NCBI RefSeq assembly: GCF_001646665.1
Contig: NZ_LWBU01000373.1
Coordinates: 334 to 64,333, forward strand
DNA: 64,000 bases
DNA from: Streptomyces noursei
GTDB lineage: Bacteria > Actinomycetota > Actinomycetes > Streptomycetales > Streptomycetaceae
Reading direction: 5' to 3'
The translations under genes and the position numbers were made by a program. This document shows, piece by piece, positions 43,561 to 50,410 of the stretch. Within the stretch, counting starts at the first letter, position 1. Every line of letters begins with the position of its first letter. The notes beneath the pieces were generated by a model, which had not been told where the DNA came from, ran no database searches, and saw nothing but the letters and a program-made list of their open reading frames with translations.

Positions 43561-45069
43561 ATGTGCGACGATCGCGACGTGGCCATACCCGCCCCTCCGC
43601 CATCCGATGCGCCGCGCCCACCCATGCGTCCCACCTCAGCCATGTCCGTCCTGGCGGCGCTGCTGGACCGCTCACTGGACCAGATGACAGAGGCTGCGGC
43701 AGACGTCCGCCTGTTCGACCGGGAAGCCGTTCGCGCGGCATCGGATGTGTGGGACAACAATCTGTTTCCGCTGTTCTGGGCCGCATGCACATCCAATGAA
43801 GGCGAACGCGAGCGGCGGGCGACGGCCGTACTGGAGTGGATGGCCGGCTTCGGCGAGCGGCGGCGCGGATGGATGACCGAGCAGGCCGCGATTGCCGGTC
43901 ACGACATCGACGCGCTCCTCCCACCGGCCAGGCCGTACACGCCGGGCCGCGACTATCTCGGACACGTCATGGCACCGCAGTGCCGGCTCACGCGCCGGAA
44001 CGCGGATGAGCTGGGCCCCGACTACGATCTGGCGGCGGCGTCCGTCCGCCATCTGCGGGTGGAGCGTGCCGGTACTCGCCTGACCGCCTTTCTCCAACTG
44101 GTCGTCGAGCGCACGTTCACCGTCGATGGGTCCGCGCCGCCCGCCCTGCTGGAGGTCTGGCTGGATGGTGTCACCGACGTCTCCTTCGATCTTCCCGGCG
44201 CAGGCTCACAGGGAGTGATCCTGGACGCCGGAGCGGGGGAGATCGGAATATCCCTGAGCTCGGGTGGCCGGCTCCGCGCCACTGGTGGCGAGTATCGCCT
44301 GGACGACCGTTCATGGCACCTGTCGACAGCCGGTCGACGCGCGGACGCGCTCACCCCTCCCCGCACCAGCCGGTCGGGCCGCCCCCGTCGGCCACCGGGC
44401 GGAGACCTGGGCCCCGACGCGCACGCTGCCGCCGCACTCCTGCACCACGCCATGCTGGAACTCCGCTCGGTGCGCTATGCCGCCCACGCGGATCATGTCC
44501 CCGTGCTGACGCTGTGCCGGACCTTCTCAGGAGCGGGTGAAGCGATCCCGGCCGCCGGAGCGCAACACGGCGCCCGCCGCCGTGAGGCGGCCTTCCAGGA
44601 CCTGATCCGAACCTGGGCCGGCCAAGGAGGCCCGGGCATCACCCGCTGGCTCGCATCCGTCCTCAGGGAACGCGCAGGCCGCCCGGACATCATCCAGACC
44701 CCACGCCCTCCCGAACGAACGCCTCCCTCCCTCACCGTCGGTACGCCCCCGTCCGCCACGCCTTCGCAGGCAGCTCTCGTCATGACCGCCTGGACAGCGG
44801 CACACACCGACTACCGGACCAAGCGTCCGTCCGCCGCACAGCTGCAACTCGCCCTGCCTCCACGCACCGGCGACGACTCGTCAGCGCCCTGGCGACTGCG
44901 TACCGTCGGCTGTGACGCTCCGGACGCATTCCGCCTTCGCACAGATGCGTTCCAGGGCCCCGGCCCGCTCGTCCACGTGGGAAGGCCCACTGACACCTGC
45001 GCTCTTGACCTGCACCGGGGTGCCTTGTTCGTCGCGGCAGGAGCCGGCTGGAACGCGTCTTTGAGTTGA
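43561..45069 (+). CDS. Unrecognised 502-aa accessory protein
   Basis: No family recognised. Residues 1-30 are Pro-rich; 35-115 alpha-helical with DREAVRAASDVWDNNLFPLFW; 120-260 contains beta strands (FLQLVVERTFTV, ALLEVWLDGVTDVSFDLPG); a basic Pro/Arg hinge follows, then an alpha-helical part (HAAAALLHHAMLELRSVRY) and a Pro/Ser linker before a short C-terminal domain. No signal peptide or membrane helix. Codon use is less biased than in core genes, which suggests acquisition. ATG 43561 (GAGG 10 nt upstream) is plausible; GTG 43579 and ATG 43624 are alternatives. Confidence 0.65.
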   Translation: MCDDRDVAIPAPPPSDAPRPPMRPTSAMSVLAALLDRSLDQMTEAAADVRLFDREAVRAASDVWDNNLFPLFWAACTSNEGERERRATAVLEWMAGFGERRRGWMTEQAAIAGHDIDALLPPARPYTPGRDYLGHVMAPQCRLTRRNADELGPDYDLAAASVRHLRVERAGTRLTAFLQLVVERTFTVDGSAPPALLEVWLDGVTDVSFDLPGAGSQGVILDAGAGEIGISLSSGGRLRATGGEYRLDDRSWHLSTAGRRADALTPPRTSRSGRPRRPPGGDLGPDAHAAAALLHHAMLELRSVRYAAHADHVPVLTLCRTFSGAGEAIPAAGAQHGARRREAAFQDLIRTWAGQGGPGITRWLASVLRERAGRPDIIQTPRPPERTPPSLTVGTPPSATPSQAALVMTAWTAAHTDYRTKRPSAAQLQLALPPRTGDDSSAPWRLRTVGCDAPDAFRLRTDAFQGPGPLVHVGRPTDTCALDLHRGALFVAAGAGWNASLS

Positions 45070-45236
45070 CCCTCGTCCGGTGCTGTCACCGCTCAATCGG
45101 TTTGTGACCGGCTAGGCGCCGATACAGCTTCCGGTTCTCGCCCTGCGCGGCCCCTAACTTGATCTTCAACGTCTGAGCCGTTGGTCAGCCGCTGAGCGGG
45201 GTCGAGGTGATCTCAGGCCGCGTGGGACCATCTCGC

Positions 45237-45470
45237 ATGCGCCTGATAGCTGACGGAGCCACGCCGACGTCGCGGTTGGTACTGGTCAAGGATCTTGAGA
45301 CCGGCGACGGATATGCCTTCGAGCTGGCGAGCCCGCTCTTCCTGGCTGCTGGTGATCGAATCGCTTTCGAGGACGACAGGCTTGTTGTCGTGCGGGCCAG
45401 TGGAGAGCGACTGTCACCGGCCGGCGACTGGTCAACCCGTTGCGGACCCGGATCTCTGCGCCACCGGTAG
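45237..45470 (+). CDS. Possible small protein or gene remnant
   Basis: 77 codons from ATG 45237, translating to an apparently protein-like, beta-rich sequence (SRLVLVKDLETGDGYAFEL, AFEDDRLVVVRASGERL). No ribosome site and no recognised family, and the C-terminal end (GPGSLRHR) looks like run-on. It may be the end of a broken gene. Confidence 0.3.
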   Translation: MRLIADGATPTSRLVLVKDLETGDGYAFELASPLFLAAGDRIAFEDDRLVVVRASGERLSPAGDWSTRCGPGSLRHR

Positions 45471-45531
45471 AAGGCGTTCCTCGAAGGGGTGTCATACTTG
45501 ATCATTCGGTCGGTATCCGCCGTACACAGAA

Positions 45532-45592
45532 GCGGCCTTCGCCTGACCATGTGCTCCGACCAAGGAACACACACGTCCAGCACGAAGGCCGC
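45532..45592. repeat. Long hairpin with 10-bp perfect arms
   Basis: GCGGCCTTCG (45532-45541) and CGAAGGCCGC (45583-45592) enclose 41 nt with further partial pairing (CTG/CAG and ATGTG/CACAC-type words). It could be a transposon end pair, a MITE-like remnant or a terminator. Confidence 0.45.
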
Positions 45593-45804
45593 CCGGCGAG
45601 AGCCGCTGACTTCCGCTGACTCTCACGAGCTGAAGCCCTGAACGGCGTACCACCCCGTATGTTCATCAGTGATGCTCCGCCGAGCCGCTGCGTCCGCAAG
45701 GGTGGACCAGGCGGATCAAGCGGCGGCGAGCCGACGGTTGATCGTGGATGCCCTGCCTCAGGTGCTGTGTGACCTGCAGCGTCTGCGAGAGCGTGAACCG
45801 GGCC

Positions 45805-46176
45805 CTACTCGATGGTGACGTGGGGGCCGAAGACGCGCGCCATGCAGGTGTCGAGCAAGGCTCCGAAGGCCTGGGCGGAAGTCATCGCCGGGGCAGGGAT
45901 CACGCCTGCGTCGTCGATGCTTGCGATGTAGTCGACGTCGGCCCAGCCGCCGCGGTAGAGGACGACGTGCAGTTCGGCCTCGTGCGAGTTGCGTATGTGG
46001 ATGCCGATTGAGTCGGGATCACTCACCCTGGACCTGTCGATCTCGAGACGCTGCGGCCAAGGAGCTGCTTCGTCGCGCCAGGTGACGGGCCCGACGGCCA
46101 GTCCTGCTGCCTGCCAGGCGGGCCGGCGGGCAGCGACTGCGGCAACCACTTCGTCGAGATCGATGACTCGCTCCAT
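45805..46176 (-). CDS. Hypothetical 123-aa protein
   Basis: Small acidic soluble protein (MERVIDLDEVVAAV start at ATG 46176), with strands ELHVVLYRGGWADVDYI and a C-terminal AFGALLDTCMARVFG helix. The size and alternating pattern resemble immunity-type or hypothetical proteins of accessory regions, but I recognise no family. It is next to the transposase scrap. Confidence 0.65.
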   Translation of the reverse strand: MERVIDLDEVVAAVAARRPAWQAAGLAVGPVTWRDEAAPWPQRLEIDRSRVSDPDSIGIHIRNSHEAELHVVLYRGGWADVDYIASIDDAGVIPAPAMTSAQAFGALLDTCMARVFGPHVTIE

Positions 46177-46287
46177 GTGGCGATGATCGCCTACCGTGCC
46201 CCTCAGTGGGCGGTGCGGCACAAAGGTCGAGGCCCCCGCCTATGAGCCGGGCGCCCGCGAGTGAGCCGACGGACCATCACGCTGATG

Positions 46288-46406
46288 GCCGCGCTGGCCT
46301 GGCTCTTTGCGGACGACCTGCACCATGCGGTTGAGCGTGTTGGCGGCCCAGTCGACGAGGCGGCCGGCGAATCCCTGTCGGCCCACACCTTTTGCACCGT
46401 TGGGTG
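46288..46406 (-). mobile_element. Fragment of an IS5-type transposase gene
   Basis: On the minus strand HPTVQKVWADR is followed, after a single-base frameshift near 46372, by GFAGRLVDWAANTL and VQVVRKEPGQRG. This matches the C-terminal block of IS5/IS112-type transposases just before the usual PRRWVVERTF. Both ends are missing, as are the first catalytic Asp residues, so it is inactive. The surrounding 46177-46510 has no other gene. Confidence 0.7.
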
Positions 46407-46510
46407 GTCCAGTCGGTGAAACCCAAGCAACCTGTGGACAGCGGCCATGCCCTGGGTGGCCGGACCTTCGAACCACCCCCCTGGGGCGCACCCGCCCACG
46501 GGTGTCCGGT

Positions 46511-47245
46511 TCAGGAGCGGGGGGTCCTGGCGAGCCGTGCGAGCAGTGCCGGGAGGGCCGTGCCGATGGGTTCGCGCACGATCTCGTCGGCCAGTTCGTC
46601 GTACGGGGTCGGCTCGGCGTTCACGACGATCAGCCGCGCCCCGTGCTCCGCCGCCGTCCCGGCGAGCGACGCGGCCGGCTGCACCTGGAGCGACGAGCCG
46701 ACCGCGATGAAGACCTCGGCCGCCTTGGCGATCCCCATCGCCTCGCCCAGCACCACCGGGTCCAGCCGCTCGCCGAACATCACCGTCGCCGGCTTGAGGA
46801 TCCCGCCGCACGCCCGGCAGGCGGGGTCGTCCTCGCCCGCCCCGACCCGGGCCAGCGCCTCGTCCATCGACGACCGCGCGGCACAGCCGGTGCACACCAC
46901 GGACCGCGCGGTGCCGTGCAGTTCGAGCACCTTGCGGGGAGGCATTCCGGCGAGCTGGTGCAGCCCGTCCACGTTCTGGGTGATCACGCGCACCGCGTGG
47001 CCCGGTGTCCGCTCCAGCTCGGCGATCGCCCGGTGCGCGGCGTTCGGTGCGGGGGGCGGCGTCGCCGCGTCGCGCCGCATCAGCCACGCCCGGCGCCGGA
47101 TGTCCGGGTCGGCCATGTAGTACGCGTGGGTGACCAGCTTCTCGGCCTCCGGATCGCGCCGCCACAGCCCGTCGGGGCCGCGGTAGTCACTGATGCCGGA
47201 GTCCGTGGAGATGCCGGCACCGCTCAGGATCGCGACGAGAGTCAT
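46511..47245 (-). CDS. cobB: Sir2-family NAD-dependent protein deacylase
   Basis: 244-aa class III sirtuin-like enzyme removing acyl groups from lysines. NAD motif GAGISTDSGISDYRG, TQNVDGLHQ, catalytic His in ELHGT, and a zinc ribbon with Cys pairs CTGC and CRAC. ATG 47245 with TAGCCT about 10 nt upstream may be leaderless. A longer in-frame N-terminus is low-complexity and unlikely. It could regulate acyl-CoA synthetases as in other actinobacteria. Confidence 0.92.
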   Translation of the reverse strand: MTLVAILSGAGISTDSGISDYRGPDGLWRRDPEAEKLVTHAYYMADPDIRRRAWLMRRDAATPPPAPNAAHRAIAELERTPGHAVRVITQNVDGLHQLAGMPPRKVLELHGTARSVVCTGCAARSSMDEALARVGAGEDDPACRACGGILKPATVMFGERLDPVVLGEAMGIAKAAEVFIAVGSSLQVQPAASLAGTAAEHGARLIVVNAEPTPYDELADEIVREPIGTALPALLARLARTPRS

Positions 47246-47346
47246 GCCGCCGAGGCTACGCAGCGTCCGCCGGCCGCCGCGAGCCATTTGCCCGCAGCCC
47301 CGCAGCCCCGCCGCCTCCCCGGACCGGGCAGCGCCCCCGCCTCCGC

Positions 47347-47838
47347 TCACCGCACCGGGCGGCCGTTCTCCAGCTCCAGGGCACCCCGTCCGGACGCCAG
47401 CGCGTCCAGCGCGGCCGTCACGCGGAAGCCCAGCGAACCGAGCAGGTACGTCGGCAGGTCCTCCGGCTCCACCAGCTTCCAGGAGATCAGCTCCTCCTCC
47501 TGGAGCCGGATCGCCCGGAACCGCTCCCCGTCCAGCACGCCGCCGTCGTACACGTACGCCACGATCGGCGGCCGCGCGGCCCCGTGCACCCAGTCGACCG
47601 TGAGCAGCCCGCCCAGCTCCACGTCGAGGCCGATCTCCTCCAGGGTCTCCCGCCGGGCGGCCTGCCTCGGGGTCTCCCCGGTGTCCGACTCGACCGTCCC
47701 GCCGGGCAGCGTCCAGCCGTCCCGGTAGTTCGGCTCGACCAGCAGGACACGGCCCTCCCCGTCGCGCAGCAGCGCCGCGGCACCGGCCAGCACACGGGGG
47801 AGTCCGGCGATGTACGCCGCGTAATCGGTGGTGGTCAC
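47347..47838 (-). CDS. Nudix hydrolase
   Basis: 163-aa pyrophosphohydrolase. The Nudix box runs GGTVESDTGETPRQAARRE followed by TLEEIG, matching Gx5Ex7REUxEExGU. The start is GTG 47838 immediately after TAGGCT, so leaderless. Substrate (nucleotide derivative) unknown. On the same strand as cobB but 101 bp upstream of it, so possibly independent. Confidence 0.92.
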   Translation of the reverse strand: MTTTDYAAYIAGLPRVLAGAAALLRDGEGRVLLVEPNYRDGWTLPGGTVESDTGETPRQAARRETLEEIGLDVELGGLLTVDWVHGAARPPIVAYVYDGGVLDGERFRAIRLQEEELISWKLVEPEDLPTYLLGSLGFRVTAALDALASGRGALELENGRPVR

Positions 47839-47899
47839 TGCGCCAGCCTAGTGGGCGCCACCGCCCGGACCGGGCGCCGTGACCGGGGCGCGGCGTACG

Positions 47900-48190
47900 T
47901 CACGGAGAGGGCAGGGACGGCGACGGCACCACCGCCCCGCCGCCCTCCCGCACGGCCTCCACCACCGCCTCGTGCAGATCCCGGCTGTCCCGCTCCGAAC
48001 GGCACTGCACGGGGCTGCCGGTCATGGTGAACCAGTCGGAGGCCCCGCTGTACTGGACGGCGATCTGTGCCTCGCCGCCCGCCCATGTGGTGTGCACGGT
48101 GACATTGCCGGTGACGATTCCGAGCTCGTCGGTCCGGACCCCGCCACGACCCGTGTACACGTCGGTCGTCGTCCACGATGCCCACGTCAT
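47900..48190 (-). CDS. Small hypothetical protein
   Basis: 96-aa soluble protein (MTWASWTTTDVYTG) with WTTTDVYTGRGGVRTDELG, AQIAVQYSGASDWFTMTG and a helical HEAVVEAVREGGG tail. No family recognised. ATG 48190 is the first ATG; a GTG at 48205 is possible. It is divergent from the Y-RNA promoter. Confidence 0.6.
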   Translation of the reverse strand: MTWASWTTTDVYTGRGGVRTDELGIVTGNVTVHTTWAGGEAQIAVQYSGASDWFTMTGSPVQCRSERDSRDLHEAVVEAVREGGGAVVPSPSLPSP

Positions 48191-48287
48191 GTATGGCAGC
48201 GTCACACGAATGGCCGAGAGCCGCGACCCGACCGCGCGGGACGGCGTCCCGGCGGATAATGCGTGGCGCGCCACCGGCCCGCCTCCC

Positions 48288-48293
48288 TACAGT
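48288..48293 (+). promoter_or_regulatory. -10 box for the Y-RNA/rsr transcript
   Basis: TACAGT lies 7 bp before the 5' end of the first predicted Y RNA (48301), the right distance for a -10 element. I see no clear -35 box. Confidence 0.5.
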
Positions 48294-48300
48294 GATCAGC

Positions 48301-48435
48301 GTCCAGGTGCGAAGGCAGGACCTACTTCCACTGCTAATGGGGCGGTCGCGGGTTCGAGTCCCGCCATCGACTTCGGGTCGGTGTAGCTCAGTCGGTAGAG
48401 CACCTTGTCGGTTCCGCCGGCCTTGAACTCTGGAC
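48301..48435 (+). ncRNA. YrlA-like Y RNA 1 with permuted tRNA-like module
   Basis: The ends pair: GTCCAG (48301-48306) with CTGGAC (48430-48435), then an internal loop (GTGCG opposite GAACT), then AAGGC (48312-48316) with GCCTT (48420-48424). This matches the bulged Ro-binding stem of Y RNAs. Inside it, in order: T arm GCGGG-TTCGAGT-CCCGC (48348-48364), closed acceptor-like hairpin CATCGAC/GTCGGTG (48365-48383), and D arm with GCTC/GAGC stem (48386-48401). Order T-acceptor-D is a circular permutation of tRNA, as described for YrlA. It lies upstream of the rsr gene. Confidence 0.82.
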
Positions 48436-48447
48436 AGCAGTACGTCA

Positions 48448-48525
48448 CGCACCTCCCGGTGCGCCGGCCGCGGCTACTTCCTCCAAAGAAACCATGCCGC
48501 GGCCTCCTTGATCTCGGGAGGCGCG
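48448..48525 (+). ncRNA. Minimal Y-RNA-like hairpin without tRNA-like module
   Basis: CGC-A-CCTCCCG (48448-48458) pairs with CGGGAGG-C-GCG (48515-48525); an upper stem GCCGCGGC pairs with a second GCCGCGGC, enclosing a loop with TACTTCC, a word also found in RNA 1 (CCTACTTCC) and RNA 2 (ATACTTCT). The 3' strand CTTGATCTC resembles CTTGAACTC of RNA 1. It has no T arm or D arm. It may be a third, smaller Y RNA or a spacer structure; evidence is pairing only. Confidence 0.5.
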
Positions 48526-48531
48526 GCGGAC

Positions 48532-48678
48532 GGGGTGCCCGGTGCGAAGGCGACGGATACTTCTCAGGGGACAGCAGGGCGCGGGTTCGAATCCCGCCAC
48601 CGGCAGCCGCCGGTGCAGCTCGGCCAGGTGGAGCGGCTGTCGTGACGGCCGTCGCCGGCGTGCGACCTCGGGCACCCC
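48532..48678 (+). ncRNA. YrlA-like Y RNA 2 with permuted tRNA-like module
   Basis: GGGGTGCCCG (48532-48541) pairs with CGGGCACCCC (48669-48678), 10 bp; above an internal loop starting GTGCGAA, GGCGACGG (48549-48556) pairs with CCGTCGCC (48649-48656). The module inside: T arm GCGGG-TTCGAAT-CCCGC (48581-48597), acceptor-like hairpin CACCGGC-AGCC-GCCGGTG (48598-48615), D arm with GCTC/GAGC (48618-48634). The sequence GGTGCGAAGGC is shared with RNA 1. It ends 39 bp before rsr. Confidence 0.82.
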
Positions 48679-48717
48679 CTCCGCCGTGCGTCCCCACCGA
48701 ATTCGGGGGGAATTCAC

Positions 48718-50310
48718 ATGGCACGCTTCAACATCCGCAGGTCCGCCGCCGCGGCCGTCGGCCGCGCGGTCTCGCCGGTACGCTCGACCGGCCGCACCGC
48801 CACCCACCAGGGCGGCGCCGGTGTCCTGCGCGACCCGCGCTCCGAGCTGTTCCTGCTCGCCGTGGCCAACTTCGTCACCCAGGAGACCTTTTACGAGTCC
48901 GCCGGCGAGCGCGACGACCGGTTCGCCGCGCTCGTCCGCAGGCTCGCCGTCGAGGACCCCGAGTGGACGGCCGGACTGCTGGGCTGGCTGCGCGGCGAGG
49001 GCAACATGCGCACCGCGGCCCTCGTCGGCGCCGCCGAGTACGTCAGGGCCCGTCTGGAGGCCTCCGCGACCGACGGCCCCGCCAACCGCCGGGTCGTCGA
49101 TTCCGTCCTCCAGCGCGCCGACGAGCCCGGCGAGCTGCTCGGCTACTGGACCTCGCGGTACGGCCGCAACGTCCCCAAGCCGGTCAAGCGGGGCATCGCG
49201 GACGCCGTCCGGCGGCTCTACGGGCCCCGTTCGCTGCTCAAGTACGACACCGCCACCAAGGGGTACCGGTTCGGCGACGTCCTCAACCTGGTGCACGCCG
49301 CGCCCGACCCGGACAAGCCCTGGCAGGGCGCGCTCTTCCAGTACGCCCTGGACCGCCGCCACCACCCCGAGGCCGCGCAGCCGCCCGCGTCGAGCCGGAT
49401 GCTCATCGCTCACCGGGCGCTGATGGAGCTGCCGGCCGCCGAGCGGCGTGCCGTCGTCACCGGCCCCGGCGGGGCCGAGCGGCTGGCGGAGGCCGGCATG
49501 ACCTGGGAGGCGCTCGCCGGCTGGCTCCAGGGCCCGCTGGACGCGGCCGCCTGGGAGGCGGTCATCCCCTCCATGGGGACGATGGCCCTCCTGCGCAACC
49601 TGCGCAACTTCGACGAGGCGGGCGTGAGCGACCGGGTGGCGGCCGACGTCGCCGCGCGGATCTCCGACCCGGAGGCCGTCGCCACCTCCCGGCAGTTCCC
49701 GTTCCGCTACCTGGCCGCCTACCAGCACGCGCCGTCGCTGCGCTGGTCGTACCCGCTGGAGCAGGCGCTCGGCCACTCGCTGGCGAACGTCCCGCGGCTG
49801 CCGGGCCGTACCCTCGTCCTGGTCGACCGCTCGGGCTCCATGTGGGCGCCCCTGTCGCAGCGCTCCCGGCTGAACCGCGCGGACGCGGCGGCCGTCTTCG
49901 GCGCGGCGGTGGCGATGCGGGCCGCCGACGCCGACCTGGTGGAGTTCGGCACGAGCAGCGCGCCCGTGCCCCACAGCGCGGGGGAGTCGGTGCTGAAGGT
50001 CCTGGACCGCTTCCACAGCATGGGCGGCACCAACACCACCGAGGCCGTGCGCACCCACTACCGCCGCCACGACCGGGTGCTGATCGTCACCGACGAGCAG
50101 GCGTCCTACAGCCACCACGGCGACCCGGTGCAGCAGGTCCCGGCGGACGTGCCGGTCTACACCTGGAACCTGGCCGGCTACCGGCCGGGCCACGCCCCGT
50201 CCGGGAACGCCGCCCGGCACACCTTCGGCGGCCTCACGGACTCCGCGTTCCGGATGGTGCCGCTGCTGGAGGCCGGACGGACGGCGGACTGGCCCTGGTC
50301 GGCAGCCTGA
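48718..50310 (+). CDS. rsr: Ro60-like TROVE-domain RNA-binding protein (Rsr)
   Basis: 530-aa bacterial orthologue of the Ro autoantigen. Residues about 20-350 are the HEAT-repeat TROVE ring that binds misfolded RNA and Y RNA (RNVPKPVKRGIADAVRRLYG, MALLRNLRNF); residues about 362-530 are a von Willebrand A domain with MIDAS motif DRSGSM (Asp370, Ser372, Ser374). It acts in RNA quality control and in rRNA or RNA degradation with exonucleases. ATG 48718 follows GGGGGG at 7-8 nt. Y-RNA-like segments lie directly upstream. No rtcB is next to it. Confidence 0.95.
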   Translation: MARFNIRRSAAAAVGRAVSPVRSTGRTATHQGGAGVLRDPRSELFLLAVANFVTQETFYESAGERDDRFAALVRRLAVEDPEWTAGLLGWLRGEGNMRTAALVGAAEYVRARLEASATDGPANRRVVDSVLQRADEPGELLGYWTSRYGRNVPKPVKRGIADAVRRLYGPRSLLKYDTATKGYRFGDVLNLVHAAPDPDKPWQGALFQYALDRRHHPEAAQPPASSRMLIAHRALMELPAAERRAVVTGPGGAERLAEAGMTWEALAGWLQGPLDAAAWEAVIPSMGTMALLRNLRNFDEAGVSDRVAADVAARISDPEAVATSRQFPFRYLAAYQHAPSLRWSYPLEQALGHSLANVPRLPGRTLVLVDRSGSMWAPLSQRSRLNRADAAAVFGAAVAMRAADADLVEFGTSSAPVPHSAGESVLKVLDRFHSMGGTNTTEAVRTHYRRHDRVLIVTDEQASYSHHGDPVQQVPADVPVYTWNLAGYRPGHAPSGNAARHTFGGLTDSAFRMVPLLEAGRTADWPWSAA

Positions 50311-50410
50311 CCAGCGGGTCCGCCCGCCGGACAGGGGTGGCACAGCGTCTCGCCCTCCGGATAGGGTCGGCCCCGGCGCGACTGCCTGTTCGAAAGCAAG
50401 GGATGCAAGG

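Larger units (their letters stand above)
45070..45804. other. 735-bp stretch with debris and one possible small gene
   Basis: Atypical composition. It holds a possible 77-codon frame at 45237-45470 and a long imperfect hairpin at 45532-45592; nothing else is convincingly coding. It looks like the remains of insertions or deletions next to the IS scrap further right. Confidence 0.5.

Noticed and set aside
43561..46510. A complete defence or toxin-immunity system in the accessory stretch
   Set aside because: Sizes and context are suggestive, but no nuclease, ATPase, reverse transcriptase or toxin motif is visible in the proteins, so no system is claimed.
48366..48440. An ordinary tRNA gene starting at GTCGGTGTAGCTCAG
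   Set aside because: The D arm is convincing, but no anticodon arm, T arm or acceptor 3' strand follows. The T arm lies upstream, which fits the permuted YrlA layout better.
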